From Brenneria izbisi (lineage in GTDB: Bacteria; Pseudomonadota; Gammaproteobacteria; Enterobacterales; Enterobacteriaceae), in contig NZ_JAMPJU010000006.1 of NCBI RefSeq assembly GCF_025840185.1, positions 1 to 64,000 on the forward strand: a stretch of 64,000 bases of DNA, written 5' to 3'. Shown piece by piece: positions 19,001-28,997 of this stretch. The position numbers and the translations under genes were made by a program. Every line of letters begins with the position of its first letter. The stretch's first letter is position 1. The notes below the pieces were generated by a model. The model was not told where the DNA came from. It did not search any database and saw only the letters and a list, made by a program, of their open reading frames with translations.

Positions 19001-20059
19001 CGCCATATTCAGCGTATGCGGACAAAAGGACGCAAAGTGTATCAGCCGACATTGCTGCCGCAGGATGAACAGCAATGGGCGCGCGGAACCTTCGTCAAAC
19101 CAACGTTGATCGAACTGGAAAGCATGGATGAACTGCAAAAAGAGGTATTTGGGCCGGTATTGCACGTCGTGCGTTACCATAGCCGGGATCTCGACGCGTT
19201 GATCGCGCAGATTAATTCAGCAGGGTATGGTTTGACGTTGGGCTTACACACACGTATTGATGAAACCATCTCGCGCGTGACCAGCAACGCCCGTGTGGGC
19301 AATCAGTACGTCAACCGCAATATGGTCGGCGCGGTGGTTGGCGTTCAGCCATTTGGCGGAGAGGGGCTTTCCGGCACCGGCCCGAAAGCAGGCGGGCCGC
19401 TCTATCTGTATCGGCTGTTGTCACACAAACCGGATGATGCGCTGCTGCATGGGCTGGCTGGTCAGGATAGCGGGCAAACCGTGGATGCCAGTGTGCGAAC
19501 GACGCTATTAGCGGCATTGCAGGCGTTGGAAAAATGGGCGCTTGCCGAGCATCAACGCGATTTGGCGGCGTTATGCCAGCAGTACGCGGAGCGTGGATTG
19601 GCTGGGACGACGCATCTGTTGCCGGGGCCGACGGGAGAACGCAATACTTATACGCTGACGCCGCGTGAGCGCGTGTTGTGTCTGGCTGACAACGACGAAG
19701 ATGCGCTGATTCAGTTGGCGGCAGTGCTGGCGACGGGAGGATGCGTATTGTGGCTGGATACGTCATTATTGCAGACGCTGTATCGTCGTTTACCGGATGT
19801 CGTACAATCGCGCATTCTGTTCAGTCAGGACTGGCGGCGAGATGATCAGGCATTTGATGCGGTGATCCATCATGGCGATACCGATCAATTGCGCCAACTC
19901 AGTCAACAGCTTGCCGAACATCAGGGGCCGATTATCGCCGTACAGGGTTTTAGTCGCGGTGAAACCAATATCGCGCTGGAGCGACTGCTGCACGAACGTT
20001 CGCTGAGTATTAACACTGCCGCTGCGGGAGGCAACGCCAGCCTGATGACCATCGGCTAG
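16088..20059 (+). CDS. putA: Trifunctional PutA: proline dehydrogenase, P5C dehydrogenase and repressor
   Basis: This 1323-aa protein oxidises proline to glutamate. Residues 1-47 form the ribbon-helix-helix repressor domain (MGVKLDEATRDRLKAAAQRI). A FAD proline dehydrogenase barrel follows (GRGIYEGPGISIKLSAL; GAYWDSEIKRAQ). The aldehyde dehydrogenase domain has ISPWNFPLAIFTG, ETGG and catalytic Cys in SAGQRCSALR. The C-terminal end NTAAAGGNASLMTIG matches E. coli PutA. ATG 16088 has AGGAG upstream and aligns with the E. coli start; a longer frame from 16043 adds 15 unsupported residues. It switches between membrane enzyme and DNA-bound repressor with proline and redox state. Confidence 0.97.
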   Translation: MGFTTMGVKLDEATRDRLKAAAQRIDRTPHWLIKQAIFNYLERLESTGDTPEIPQSAMPSPIEAQEIMPQSQEEETHQPFLEFAQQVLPQSVIRADITSACRRPESELVPILLEQAKLPAEMAKLTQEMAYRLAERLRGQKGASGRAGVVQGLLQEFSLSSLEGVALMCLAEALLRIPDKPTRDALIRDKISAGDWHAHLGHSPSLFVNAATWGLLFTGKLVATHNEANLSRSLNRIIGKSGEPLIRKGVDMAMRLMGEQFVTGETIAEALANARKLEARGFRYSYDMLGEAALTEKDAAAYLASYQQAIHAIGKASNGRGIYEGPGISIKLSALYPRYSRAQYARVMDALYPRLLSLTLQARQYDIGINIDAEEADRLDISLDLLEKLCFEPQLAGWNGIGFVIQAYQKRCPFVVDAVIDLARRSQRRLMIRLVKGAYWDSEIKRAQVDGLEGYPVYTRKVYTDVSYLACARKLLAAPNLIYPQFATHNAQTLSAIYHLAGNNYYPGQYEFQCLHGMGEPLYEQVVGNIAEGKLNRPCRIYAPVGTHETLLAYLVRRLLENGANTSFVNRIADTTLPLETLVADPVGEVDALATAEGRIGLPHPRIPLPRDLYGAARHNASGLDLSNEHRLASLSSALLTSAAQPWQAAPVIDGNAEPQAAKPVLNPAESRDIVGYVCEASEQDIAHALDSSVSAAAIWFATPPAERASVLNKAADIMESQLQHLLGLLVREAGKTFANAIAEVREAVDFLRYYAAQVREAFANDSHRPLGPVVCISPWNFPLAIFTGQVAAALAAGNSVLAKPAEQTPLIAAQAVRILLEAGVPVGVLQLLPGQGETVGAALVNDSRVRGVVFTGSTDVAKLLQRDIAGRLDAHGRLTPLIAETGGLNAMIVDSSALTEQVVNDVIASAFDSAGQRCSALRILCIQEDVAEHTLQMLRGAMAECRMGNPECLSTDIGPVIDAQAKQAVERHIQRMRTKGRKVYQPTLLPQDEQQWARGTFVKPTLIELESMDELQKEVFGPVLHVVRYHSRDLDALIAQINSAGYGLTLGLHTRIDETISRVTSNARVGNQYVNRNMVGAVVGVQPFGGEGLSGTGPKAGGPLYLYRLLSHKPDDALLHGLAGQDSGQTVDASVRTTLLAALQALEKWALAEHQRDLAALCQQYAERGLAGTTHLLPGPTGERNTYTLTPRERVLCLADNDEDALIQLAAVLATGGCVLWLDTSLLQTLYRRLPDVVQSRILFSQDWRRDDQAFDAVIHHGDTDQLRQLSQQLAEHQGPIIAVQGFSRGETNIALERLLHERSLSINTAAAGGNASLMTIG

Positions 20060-20075
20060 ATGCGTTGAAATATCG

Positions 20076-20110
20076 TCACCTTGCCGGACGCAACGGCACC
20101 GGCAAGGTGA
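20076..20110. terminator. Hairpin between convergent putA and ppiC
   Basis: TCACCTTGCCGG (20076-20087) pairs perfectly with CCGGCAAGGTGA (20099-20110). There is no T-tract on either side, so it may stabilise transcript ends rather than terminate by itself. Confidence 0.5.
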
Positions 20111-20119
20111 ATGCTGGGA

Positions 20120-20401
20120 TTAATTGCGGTACAGCACTTTAATCAAATGATAGCCGAACTGGGTTTTCACCGGGCCGAACGGTTGAAGCAACTCGCAGGA
20201 AAAGACCGCTTTATCAAAGGCGGGAACCATATCGCCTTTACGGAATTCACCCAAATCGCCGCCATTACGTTTTGACGGGCAGGTGGAGTATTTTTGCGCC
20301 AGTTGCTGAAAATCGGCGCCCTGGTGCAACTGGGTCAGAATGTCGTTGGCCTGCTGTTCGGTATCCACCAGGATATGCAGTGCCGCTGCGGTATTTGCCA
20401 T
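20120..20401 (-). CDS. ppiC: Peptidyl-prolyl cis-trans isomerase C (parvulin)
   Basis: This 93-aa parvulin domain protein ([12 protein letters not shown]... to [12 protein letters not shown]) has the size of E. coli PpiC. The active-site blocks [21 protein letters not shown] and QFGYH are present. It is a cytoplasmic stand-alone parvulin without a signal peptide. ATG 20401 matches the family start and has AAGGG upstream; a reading from 20509 adds 36 residues with no family support. It is divergent from rep. Confidence 0.95.
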   Translation of the reverse strand: MANTAAALHILVDTEQQANDILTQLHQGADFQQLAQKYSTCPSKRNGGDLGEFRKGDMVPAFDKAVFSCELLQPFGPVKTQFGYHLIKVLYRN

Positions 20402-20566
20402 GTCGTTACCCTTATTTAACAGAGAGGGGGATTCCTGAGCGCAATGTAACATCTGCAACGTCAGATGTGGATTGCGATGTGCTTTCCATGACGATAAATC
20501 CCCGCTCAAGATCGATTCTGCTTTCTGCTACAATCCCCTTCCGTTTGATGAGTGAGCCATATCGTT

Positions 20567-22588
20567 ATGCGTTTAAATCCCAGCCAACAACATGCTGTCG
20601 AATTCGTTACCGGCCCTTGTCTGGTGCTGGCGGGAGCCGGTTCGGGTAAAACGCGCGTTATCACCAATAAAATTGCGCATTTAATCCGTCAGTGCGGCTA
20701 TCAGGCCCGTCATATCGCCGCGGTAACCTTCACCAATAAAGCCGCCCGCGAAATGAAAGAACGTGTCGCGCAAACGCTGGGCCGTAAAGAAACCCGCGGG
20801 CTGGTGATCGCCACCTTCCATACGCTGGGGCTGGAAATCATCAAGCGCGAGTACGCGGCGCTGGGTATGAAAGCCAACTTTTCCCTGTTCGACGATCAGG
20901 ATCAGATGGCTTTGCTGAAGGAGTTGACCGAACAGTGGCTGGAAAATGATAAGACGCTGTTACAGCAATTAACGTCAACGATCTCGAACTGGAAAAACGA
21001 TCTTATCGATCCCGCAGGCGCGGCGGCAACGGCGCGCGGCGAACGAGATCGGTTGTTTGCTCACTGTTATTCGTTGTATCAAGACCATTTGCGCGCCTGC
21101 AATGTACTGGATTTTGACGATCTGATCCTGTTGCCGACGTTGTTGTTCAAGCGTAACGATGAAGTACGGGAACGTTGGCAGAACCGCTTACGTTATTTGC
21201 TGGTGGATGAATATCAGGACACCAACACCAGTCAATATGAGTTGGTGAAATTGCTGGTGGGTAGCCGCGCACGCTTTACCGTGGTGGGCGATGACGACCA
21301 ATCGATCTATTCCTGGCGCGGCGCCCGCCCGCAGAATCTGGTGCTGCTACAACAGGATTTCCCGCAGCTTGAAGTCATCAAGCTGGAGCAGAACTACCGC
21401 TCTTCCGGCCGCATCCTGAAGGCGGCGAATATTCTGATCGCCAACAACCCGCATGTGTTTGAAAAGCGGTTGTTTTCGGAACTGGGTTATGGCGATGAAC
21501 TGAAAGTGATTACCGCCAACAACGAAGATCATGAGGCAGAACGGGTGGTGGGCGAGTTGATTGCCCATCATTACATTAACAAGACCCAGTATGGCGACTA
21601 TGCCATTTTGTATCGTGGTAATCATCAATCCCGTCTGTTTGAAAAAATGCTGATGCAGAATCGAATTCCTTATCGAATTTCCGGCGGCACATCGTTTTTC
21701 TCACGCCCCGAAATCAAGGATCTCCTGGCGTATCTGCGCGTTTTGACCAATCCAGATGACGACAGCGCTTTCCTGCGTATCGTCAATACGCCAAGACGTG
21801 AGATTGGGCCGGCAACGTTGCAGAAGCTGGGCGAGTGGGCGAATCAGCGCAACAAAAGTCTGTTTAGCGCCAGCTTTGATCTGGGACTTGGTCAATCGCT
21901 GACTGGCCGTGGGCTGGAATCGCTGCAACGGTTTACGCAGTGGCTGTCAGATATCGCTCGGTTGGCCGAGCGCGAACCGGTGGCGGCGGTGCGTGATCTG
22001 ATCCACGGACTGGATTATGAAAGCTGGCTGTATGAAACTTCGCCCAGTCCCAAAGCCGCGGAAATGCGGATGAAAAACGTGAATCAGCTTTTTAGCTGGA
22101 TGACGGAGATGCTTGAAGGTTCGGATTTAGATGAGCCAATGACGTTAACGCAAGTCGTCACACGTTTTACTCTGCGGGATATGATGGAGCGGGGAGAGAA
22201 CGAAGACGAACTGGATCAGGTGCAGTTAATGACGCTGCACGCTTCAAAAGGCCTGGAGTTTCCCTATGTGTTTCTGGTAGGGATGGAAGAGGGGCTGCTG
22301 CCGCACCAAAGCAGCATTGATGAAGACAATGTCGATGAAGAGCGGCGGCTGGCTTACGTGGGGATCACCCGCGCTCGGCGCGAATTGATCTTTACCCTGT
22401 GTAAGGAACGGCGTCAGTACGGGGAACTGGTGCGTCCTGAGCCCAGCCGTTTTCTGCTTGAGTTGCCGCAGGATGATCTGGTTTGGGAAACGGAGCGTAA
22501 AGTAGTGAGTGCTCAGGAACGGATGCAGAAAGGACAAAGCCACCTGGCCAGCCTCCGCGCGCAGTTGGCGAAAGCCAAAGGGGAATAA
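20567..22588 (+). CDS. rep: ATP-dependent DNA helicase Rep
   Basis: This 673-aa superfamily 1A 3'-5' helicase removes protein roadblocks ahead of the replisome and helps restart forks. Motifs in order: Walker A GAGSGKTR (about 23-30), [20 protein letters not shown] (motif II), [13 protein letters not shown] (III), LEQNYRSS (IV), [15 protein letters not shown] (V) and [10 protein letters not shown] (VI). Length equals E. coli Rep. ATG 20567 gives [13 protein letters not shown], the family start. An upstream in-frame GTG at 20552 would add five residues. Confidence 0.97.
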   Translation: MRLNPSQQHAVEFVTGPCLVLAGAGSGKTRVITNKIAHLIRQCGYQARHIAAVTFTNKAAREMKERVAQTLGRKETRGLVIATFHTLGLEIIKREYAALGMKANFSLFDDQDQMALLKELTEQWLENDKTLLQQLTSTISNWKNDLIDPAGAAATARGERDRLFAHCYSLYQDHLRACNVLDFDDLILLPTLLFKRNDEVRERWQNRLRYLLVDEYQDTNTSQYELVKLLVGSRARFTVVGDDDQSIYSWRGARPQNLVLLQQDFPQLEVIKLEQNYRSSGRILKAANILIANNPHVFEKRLFSELGYGDELKVITANNEDHEAERVVGELIAHHYINKTQYGDYAILYRGNHQSRLFEKMLMQNRIPYRISGGTSFFSRPEIKDLLAYLRVLTNPDDDSAFLRIVNTPRREIGPATLQKLGEWANQRNKSLFSASFDLGLGQSLTGRGLESLQRFTQWLSDIARLAEREPVAAVRDLIHGLDYESWLYETSPSPKAAEMRMKNVNQLFSWMTEMLEGSDLDEPMTLTQVVTRFTLRDMMERGENEDELDQVQLMTLHASKGLEFPYVFLVGMEEGLLPHQSSIDEDNVDEERRLAYVGITRARRELIFTLCKERRQYGELVRPEPSRFLLELPQDDLVWETERKVVSAQERMQKGQSHLASLRAQLAKAKGE

Positions 22589-22629
22589 CACTCCCCTTAT
22601 CTTCTCTTGTTATGACATCAACCCGTCAG

Positions 22630-24126
22630 TCAAATGGGAATTTCTTCCAGCATCAGCGTCCAGTGGACATAGCTTTGCCAGCGACTTTCCTGCTCCAGCG
22701 CTTCGGCTCTTAACGGATGTTGAGCCATCCAACCAGCAGGCAACATGACCCGCAGACTTTCTCCCTCAACGTGCAGTCGTACTGCGGGCAAGGTGTCGTC
22801 ACGGCGACGGCTGGCAAAAATAATCGCCAGACGCAGCAAGCGGCACAGATGCTGAGCCTGTATCACAGGCAACGCATTTTGCTGACTGAGCGGCATCAAA
22901 TCGATAGGGTTGCTTTGGTTTTGCAGCAAGGTCGCCAGCAGTTTCTTTTGTGCGGGAGTAAAGCCGGGAAGATCGCTGTGACGGATAAGATAGGCCGCAT
23001 GTTGGGGAGACTGGCGGAAATCAATGCTCAGGCCAATTTCGTGCACCAGACTGGCGCTTTGCAGTAGCTCGCGACATCGATTGTCCAACTGCCAGTCGCG
23101 CGCGACCTGTTGCAGAAAGTTATCGGCCAGCGCGCTCACCCGTTCGGCTTGCTCGCTATCCAGCAGATAACGACGCTGCAAATTATGCAAGGTTCGATGG
23201 CGGATATCCTGCTCAATCGGCAGATGAAGCATGCCATACACCAGCCCTTCGCGCAGCGCGCCGCCGGCCAGCGTCATGGTTTTAATGTCGAGCTCCTGAA
23301 AGATAGCCAGCAGGATCGCCAGCCCGCTGGGGAAAACCAGGGCTCTTTCCAGCGTCAGACCTTCAATTTCAAGCTCTTCCAGCTTATCGCACTGAATCGC
23401 ATGTTGTTTTAACTGCTGGAGTTTCGTCAGCGTGATGTATTCGTCCATCCCCTGCGTGACCATAATCTCCTGCAAAGCCTGTACCGTACCGGATGCGCCG
23501 ACGCAGATTTGCCAGCCCTGTTCTTGCAAGGAAGCGACCACCGGACGCAACATCTCGCGGGCAGCCTGTTCAGCGCGTTCGAAATTGCCCGCTTCCAGAT
23601 TACGATCGCTGAAATAACGTTCCAGCCAGGTGACGCAACCCATGGGCAAGCTGATAAGCCGGGTCGCGCTGGCGCCGATGCCGGTAGCCAGTTCCGTACT
23701 GCCGCCGCCAATATCAACCACCAGACGCTGCTCCGGCCCGCCGGTGGTGTGAGCAACGCCCTGATAGATTAGCCGGGCTTCTTCTTCGCCGCTGATAACC
23801 TGAACTGGTAATCCCAGAATTCGCTCGGCCTGTTGCAGAAACTCGCCAGCGTTGGTCGCCAGCCGTAAGGTCGCCGTGGCGACGACACGTACCTGCTCTC
23901 GTGGGATATCCTGCAATCGTTCTGAAAACAGTTGCAGACACTGCCAGCCACGCAGCATCGCGTCTTGCGATAACCGATTTTGCTTATCCAATCCTGCGGC
24001 GAGACGGACTTTTCGTTTTATCTTTGCCAGCGTCTGAATGCTGCCCGCGACTTCCCGGACAACCAACATATGAAAGCTGTTGGAGCCGAGATCGATAGCG
24101 GCATAGAGTGAGGATACGCTTGGCAT
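22630..24126 (-). CDS. gppA: Guanosine pentaphosphate phosphohydrolase
   Basis: This 498-aa Ppx/GppA family enzyme converts pppGpp to ppGpp during the stringent response. The sugar kinase/Hsp70-type phosphate loops [14 protein letters not shown] (about 9-22) and [11 protein letters not shown] (about 139-149) are clear, and a C-terminal HD-like helical domain follows. Its start lies 6 nt after the rhlB stop, so the two form one operon as in E. coli. Confidence 0.94.
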   Translation of the reverse strand: MPSVSSLYAAIDLGSNSFHMLVVREVAGSIQTLAKIKRKVRLAAGLDKQNRLSQDAMLRGWQCLQLFSERLQDIPREQVRVVATATLRLATNAGEFLQQAERILGLPVQVISGEEEARLIYQGVAHTTGGPEQRLVVDIGGGSTELATGIGASATRLISLPMGCVTWLERYFSDRNLEAGNFERAEQAAREMLRPVVASLQEQGWQICVGASGTVQALQEIMVTQGMDEYITLTKLQQLKQHAIQCDKLEELEIEGLTLERALVFPSGLAILLAIFQELDIKTMTLAGGALREGLVYGMLHLPIEQDIRHRTLHNLQRRYLLDSEQAERVSALADNFLQQVARDWQLDNRCRELLQSASLVHEIGLSIDFRQSPQHAAYLIRHSDLPGFTPAQKKLLATLLQNQSNPIDLMPLSQQNALPVIQAQHLCRLLRLAIIFASRRRDDTLPAVRLHVEGESLRVMLPAGWMAQHPLRAEALEQESRWQSYVHWTLMLEEIPI

Positions 24127-24132
24127 TTGCGA

Positions 24133-25422
24133 TCAACCTGGCCGTTTACGATTATTACGCGGCGCTCCACCTCGACGCGGCGCATTGTTTCTGCGCGGGC
24201 CGTTGTTGGTGCGTGGCGGGCGCGTTATGCGCTTCGGCGCCGGTAAATCGTTGAGCAATGCGTCGCTGTTGTACTTGCTGACCGGAATACCGTGACCGAT
24301 ATAGGTTTCGATAGCAGGCAGATTCAGCGCGTATTCTTCACAAGCCAGACTGATGGAGAAACCGCTTTGACCGGCGCGACCGGTACGACCAATACGGTGA
24401 ACATAGTCTTCACAGTCATCCGGCAGATCATAGTTGAAGACATGGGTGACTGACGGAATATGCAGGCCGCGCGCCGCCACGTCCGTCGCAACCAGAATGT
24501 CCAGATTGCCGTTAGTGAACTCATCCAGAATACGCAGACGTTTTTTCTGCGCCACGTCGCCCGTCAGCAGACCCACGCGGTGACCATCGGCGGCCAGATG
24601 GCCCCAGATATCTTCACAACGGTGTTTGGTATTGGCGAAAATAATGCAACGATCCGGCCACTCTTCCTCAAGCAGTGTCTGGAGCAGGCGCATTTTTTCT
24701 TCATTGGACGGATAGAACAACTCTTCTTTGATGCGGTGGCCGGTTTTTTGCTCCGGTTCGACTTCCACATACTCGGCATTATTCATCTGTTCAAAAGCGA
24801 GTTCGCGAACGCGGTAGGAAAGCGTCGCGGAAAAGAGCATATTCAGGCGCTGGGTGACCGGCGGCATGCGGCGGAACAACCAACGGATGTCTTTGATAAA
24901 GCCGAGATCGTACATGCGATCGGCCTCATCCAGAATCACGACCTGGATTGCCCCCAGATTGATGTGATTCTGTTTGGCGTAGTCGATCAGGCGGCCAGTG
25001 GTGCCGACCAGAATATCGACGCCGCTTTCCAGCACCTTGAGTTGTTTGTCGTAGCCGTCGCCGCCATACGCCAAACCGAGTTTCAGCCCAGTCAGACGAG
25101 AAAGGGCTTCGGCGTCAGAGTGAATTTGCACGGCCAGTTCACGTGTCGGCGCCATGATTAAAGCACGCGGCTGGTTGGTCTGACGCTCTGGGCTTGCCGG
25201 GTGCGAAAGCAAATAATGGAAAGTAGACGCGAGAAAAGCCAGCGTCTTGCCAGTACCTGTTTGCGCCTGACCTGCTACATCGCGCCCTGATAAAGCCAGC
25301 GGCAATGCTAACGCCTGAATTGGCGTACAGTTATGAAACCCTTTACTTTCAAGAGCTTCTATAACCTGCGGGTGCAGGGCGAAGTCGGAAAACTTCTGTT
25401 CTGTTAAGTGTGTTTTGCTCAT
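24133..25422 (-). CDS. rhlB: ATP-dependent RNA helicase RhlB
   Basis: This 429-aa DEAD-box helicase is the RNA unwinding partner of RNase E and PNPase in the degradosome. Motifs: Q-motif region [13 protein letters not shown], Walker [32 protein letters not shown] (DEAD), [18 protein letters not shown] and [10 protein letters not shown]. The tail is rich in Arg, Gly, Asn and Pro, consistent with RNA contacts. It is divergent from trxA, with 119 bp between starts. Confidence 0.96.
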   Translation of the reverse strand: MSKTHLTEQKFSDFALHPQVIEALESKGFHNCTPIQALALPLALSGRDVAGQAQTGTGKTLAFLASTFHYLLSHPASPERQTNQPRALIMAPTRELAVQIHSDAEALSRLTGLKLGLAYGGDGYDKQLKVLESGVDILVGTTGRLIDYAKQNHINLGAIQVVILDEADRMYDLGFIKDIRWLFRRMPPVTQRLNMLFSATLSYRVRELAFEQMNNAEYVEVEPEQKTGHRIKEELFYPSNEEKMRLLQTLLEEEWPDRCIIFANTKHRCEDIWGHLAADGHRVGLLTGDVAQKKRLRILDEFTNGNLDILVATDVAARGLHIPSVTHVFNYDLPDDCEDYVHRIGRTGRAGQSGFSISLACEEYALNLPAIETYIGHGIPVSKYNSDALLNDLPAPKRITRPPRTNNGPRRNNAPRRGGAPRNNRKRPG

Positions 25423-25541
25423 AGTGTGGTAGAATATCAGTTAACTATTGCTTTACGAAAGCGTATCCGGTGAAATAAAGTCAACCTTACCGTTGGTTAA
25501 TGCTACACCAACAAGGTAGATATAATCCTGTGGAGTAAAAC

Positions 25542-25868
25542 ATGAGCGATAAAATTATTCACCTGACTGATGGCAGTTTCGATACGGAAGTATTGGACAC
25601 TGAGGGCGTAACCCTGGTTGATTTCTGGGCTGAGTGGTGTGGTCCCTGTAAAATGATCGCTCCTATACTGGATGAAATTGCAGAAGAATTCGCGGGTAAA
25701 CTGACCGTTGCCAAACTTAACATTGATGAAAACCCAGCGACGGCGCCGAAATTCGGTATCCGTGGTATTCCTACGCTGTTGCTGTTCAAAAATGGCGAAG
25801 TCGCGGCAAGCAAAGTCGGGGCCTTGTCTAAAGGACAACTGAAAGAATTCCTGACTGCCAATCTATAA
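25542..25868 (+). CDS. trxA: Thioredoxin 1
   Basis: This 108-aa cytoplasmic thioredoxin has the WCGPC redox site (C33, C36) and cis-proline loop [11 protein letters not shown]. It donates electrons to ribonucleotide reductase, PAPS reductase and other targets. Length and sequence match E. coli TrxA. GGAG precedes ATG 25542. It stands alone, and its 3' side is the long rho leader. Confidence 0.97.
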   Translation: MSDKIIHLTDGSFDTEVLDTEGVTLVDFWAEWCGPCKMIAPILDEIAEEFAGKLTVAKLNIDENPATAPKFGIRGIPTLLLFKNGEVAASKVGALSKGQLKEFLTANL

Positions 25869-26284
25869 TTCATTTCACATTCCTGAGGGGCGGCCAACAA
25901 TTGAGTAATTCTCTATTGACTGCTTGCCGCCCGCCAGGAAGCGTGCTAGATTCATCAACACTGCATATCGTACTTACCTATGTTTAAGCCCTTAGGCTTA
26001 AGCCTGAAAGTTAGAATCTAAAGTATTATTCTATGTCAAAATCAGAAAGTCATTGATTTACAAAAATGTTCGTCATCTGGTTTGGACAATCTAATAGTTT
26101 TAAAATAACTGGTTTTATGTATCTTTGAATCCCTTACGGTCGTTTTGTGCAGATACTGCATGCGTCAGGAACGCAACAAAACGGATGTTCGGTGATTGAA
26201 GGTTATTATAGAGGCACGGATGACCCTGCCATACCATTCACGTTAATAGTTCGAGATTTACCCCGAGTTTAAGAACCCACCACT
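25869..26284 (+). promoter_or_regulatory. trxA-rho intergenic region and rho leader
   Basis: The 416-bp gap holds no convincing gene. In E. coli the rho leader mediates Rho autoregulation by early termination and can encode a short peptide, rhoL; no rhoL-like ORF is recognisable here. Visible elements are a small hairpin TTAAGCC-ctta-GGCTTAA (25984-26001) without a T-tract, and an inverted repeat CGTTTTGT (26141-26148) / ACAAAACG (26176-26183) that encloses TGCAG-ata-CTGCA. The rho promoter is probably within 26060-26120 (AT-rich) but I could not fix it. Confidence 0.5.
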
Positions 26285-27544
26285 ATGAATCTTACCGAAT
26301 TAAAGAATACGCCGGTTTCTGAGTTAATTACTCTCGGCGAAAATATGGGACTGGAAAACCTCGCTCGCATGCGCAAGCAGGACATTATTTTTGCCATTCT
26401 CAAGCAGCACGCAAAAAGCGGCGAGGATATTTTTGGCGATGGTGTGCTGGAAATATTGCAGGATGGCTTCGGTTTCCTCCGTTCCGCAGACAGTTCCTAC
26501 CTTGCCGGCCCTGATGATATCTACGTTTCTCCCAGCCAAATCCGCCGTTTTAACCTTCGTACTGGTGACACTATTTCAGGCAAAATTCGTCCGCCAAAAG
26601 AAGGGGAACGCTATTTTGCGCTGTTGAAAGTGAACGAAGTTAACTACGACAAACCTGAAAACGCCCGCAATAAAATCCTGTTTGAAAACCTGACCCCTTT
26701 GCACGCGAATTCCCGCCTGCGCATGGAGCGCGGTAATGGTTCAACAGAAGACTTGACGGCTCGCGTGCTGGATTTGGCCTCCCCTATTGGTCGTGGTCAG
26801 CGTGGTCTGATCGTTGCGCCGCCAAAAGCGGGTAAAACCATGCTGTTGCAAAATATTGCACAAAGCATCGCCTACAACCATCCTGACTGCGTGCTGATGG
26901 TGTTGCTGATTGACGAACGCCCGGAAGAAGTGACCGAGATGCAGCGTCTGGTCAAGGGTGAAGTGGTTGCCTCCACCTTTGATGAACCCGCTTCCCGCCA
27001 CGTTCAGGTTGCCGAAATGGTGATCGAAAAAGCCAAGCGTCTGGTCGAGCATAAAAAAGACGTTATTATTCTGCTGGATTCCATCACCCGCCTGGCGCGT
27101 GCCTATAACACCGTTGTGCCTGCTTCCGGTAAAGTGTTGACCGGTGGTGTGGACGCCAATGCCCTGCATCGCCCGAAGCGTTTCTTTGGCGCCGCTCGTA
27201 ACGTTGAAGAAGGCGGCAGCCTGACGATCATCGCAACCGCACTGGTCGATACCGGTTCGAAAATGGACGAAGTCATTTACGAAGAGTTTAAAGGCACCGG
27301 TAACATGGAATTGCATCTGGCCCGTAAAATTGCCGAAAAACGCGTATTCCCGGCTATCGATTACAACCGTTCCGGTACGCGTAAAGAAGAATTGCTGACC
27401 ACGTCTGAAGAACTCCAGAAGATGTGGATTCTGCGTAAGATCATCCACCCGATGGGTGAGATTGACGCCATGGAATTCCTGATTAACAAGTTGGCGATGA
27501 CTAAAACCAACGATGAATTCTTTGACATGATGAAGCGTTCATAA
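26285..27544 (+). CDS. rho: Transcription termination factor Rho
   Basis: This 419-aa hexameric RNA-dependent ATPase starts [29 protein letters not shown]. An N-terminal three-helix and OB-fold RNA-binding domain ([30 protein letters not shown]) is followed by an ATPase core with P-loop PPKAGKTM (about 179-186) and Walker [17 protein letters not shown]. Length equals E. coli Rho. A strong terminator follows. Confidence 0.98.
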   Translation: MNLTELKNTPVSELITLGENMGLENLARMRKQDIIFAILKQHAKSGEDIFGDGVLEILQDGFGFLRSADSSYLAGPDDIYVSPSQIRRFNLRTGDTISGKIRPPKEGERYFALLKVNEVNYDKPENARNKILFENLTPLHANSRLRMERGNGSTEDLTARVLDLASPIGRGQRGLIVAPPKAGKTMLLQNIAQSIAYNHPDCVLMVLLIDERPEEVTEMQRLVKGEVVASTFDEPASRHVQVAEMVIEKAKRLVEHKKDVIILLDSITRLARAYNTVVPASGKVLTGGVDANALHRPKRFFGAARNVEEGGSLTIIATALVDTGSKMDEVIYEEFKGTGNMELHLARKIAEKRVFPAIDYNRSGTRKEELLTTSEELQKMWILRKIIHPMGEIDAMEFLINKLAMTKTNDEFFDMMKRS

Positions 27545-27563
27545 ACCACGGATGAACTCGGGG

Positions 27564-27592
27564 AACGCCACGCTGGGTCGTGGCGTTTTTTA
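27564..27592 (+). terminator. rho terminator
   Basis: AACGCCACG-ctgggt-CGTGGCGTT is followed by TTTTATGG, 19 bases past the rho stop. It is a canonical intrinsic terminator. Confidence 0.92.
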
Positions 27593-27878
27593 TGGCAGGT
27601 TATCTTTGCCCGCCATCCTACGGGTCGTTGCAGGCGACGTTGAAAATCGTTCCCGGCGATTTTTTATATTAATGCCGGTAAAATGGTCGTTTGAGCTATT
27701 CAGGTTACGAATCGTGTCCCTTTTGACTATGCTGATCGCCCGCACAGCAAGTGCGTCTTATTGAATGTCGATGTATCAATGCGCTGGTGGTATTTATGTG
27801 ATGATAGTATCTAAGCGACGATAGTATTTAAGACACAAACCGAGCATATATTGAGCAGCCGCAGCGAAGCTGTGAACG
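27593..27878 (+). promoter_or_regulatory. Upstream region of the ECA operon
   Basis: No ORF in this 286-bp stretch resembles a gene. It holds a second terminator-like hairpin, AAAATCG-ttcccgg-CGATTTT plus TTATATT (27643-27667), which could be an attenuator or a further rho terminator. The ECA promoter presumably lies in the AT-rich part from about 27720 to 27850; I see no clear -35/-10 pair. Confidence 0.4.
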
Positions 27879-28976
27879 GTGAATTTACTCATTATGAGTA
27901 TCGAATTATTAATCATTTTCCTGTTTTCTCTGGGCTTCCTGTTTTTAGCTCGCCGGATGGCGAGAAAAATAGGACTTGTCGATCGCCCGAACTACCGTAA
28001 ACGGCACCAGGGGTTGATTCCTCTGGTGGGCGGCGTTTCCGTGTACGCCGGGATCTGCTTTACCTTTCTGATCACCGATTACTACATTCCCAATTTCCGA
28101 CTTTACCTGTTTTGCGCCGGTATTCTGGTGTTTGTCGGCGCATTGGACGACCGCTTTGATATCAGCGTGAAAATTCGCGCCATCGTACAGGCATGCGTCG
28201 CGGCTATCATGATGGGGTTTGCCGGGCTCACTTTGCATAATCTGGGGTATATTTTCGGACCGTGGCAGATGGGGTTGGGGCCGTTTGGTTATCTGGTGAC
28301 GCTGTTTGCGGTCTGGGCCGCGATCAACGCATTTAACATGGTGGATGGGATTGACGGATTGCTGGGCGGCTTATCCAGCGTCTCCTTTGGCGCGTTGGGG
28401 ATACTGTTGTATCTCAACGGTCATGCGAATCTGGCGCTATGGTGTTTTGCCATGATTGCCGCCACCCTGCCTTACATTCTGCTCAACCTTGGCGTTTTCG
28501 GTAAACGGTATAAAGTTTTTATGGGCGATGCCGGCAGCACCATGATCGGTTTTACGGCAATCTGGTTGCTGATCCAGACGACGCAGGGGATACAGCATCC
28601 CATTAATCCGGTAACCGCGTTATGGATTATTGCGATCCCGCTGATTGATATGATTGCGATCATGTATCGCCGGTTACGTAAGGGGATGAGTCCATTTTCG
28701 CCGGATCGTCAGCATATCCATCATCTGATGATGCGGGCAGGCTTTACCTCCCGACAAGCTTTTGTATTGATTACCCTGGCCGCCGCATTATTAGCCGCAG
28801 TAGGAGTCGTCGGAGAATATCTCTCTTTTGTTCCAGAATGGGTTATGTTGGCCTTATTCTTGCTTGCGTTTTTGCTCTATGGATACTGCCTGAAACGCGC
28901 ATGGCGAGTCGCTCGTTTTATCAAGCGGCTCAAGCGTCGTATGCGGCATGTCGATGAGCAAAAGCAGTTACCTTAA
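27879..28976 (+). CDS. wecA: UDP-GlcNAc:undecaprenyl-phosphate GlcNAc-1-phosphate transferase
   Basis: This 365-aa polytopic inner-membrane enzyme (about 11 helices) makes lipid I of enterobacterial common antigen and can prime some O antigens. Family blocks GALDDRFDIS, NAFNMVDGIDGLLGG, KVFMGDAGSTMIGF and SPDRQHIHHLMMRAGF are intact. The GTG start at 27879 gives MNLLIMSIELL, aligned with E. coli WecA, which also uses GTG. It is the first gene of the ECA operon; wzzE follows after 21 nt. Confidence 0.96.
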   Translation: MNLLIMSIELLIIFLFSLGFLFLARRMARKIGLVDRPNYRKRHQGLIPLVGGVSVYAGICFTFLITDYYIPNFRLYLFCAGILVFVGALDDRFDISVKIRAIVQACVAAIMMGFAGLTLHNLGYIFGPWQMGLGPFGYLVTLFAVWAAINAFNMVDGIDGLLGGLSSVSFGALGILLYLNGHANLALWCFAMIAATLPYILLNLGVFGKRYKVFMGDAGSTMIGFTAIWLLIQTTQGIQHPINPVTALWIIAIPLIDMIAIMYRRLRKGMSPFSPDRQHIHHLMMRAGFTSRQAFVLITLAAALLAAVGVVGEYLSFVPEWVMLALFLLAFLLYGYCLKRAWRVARFIKRLKRRMRHVDEQKQLP

Positions 28977-28997
28977 CCAAATAACATTGGGGAAGTA

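Noticed and set aside
25521-25526. TATAAT as the trxA -10 box
   Set aside because: A start from it would leave only about 9 nt of leader, overlapping the ribosome site, and there is no good -35.
26160-26195. 11-codon ORF (MRQERNKTDVR) as a rhoL leader peptide
   Set aside because: It has no ribosome site and no resemblance to E. coli RhoL.
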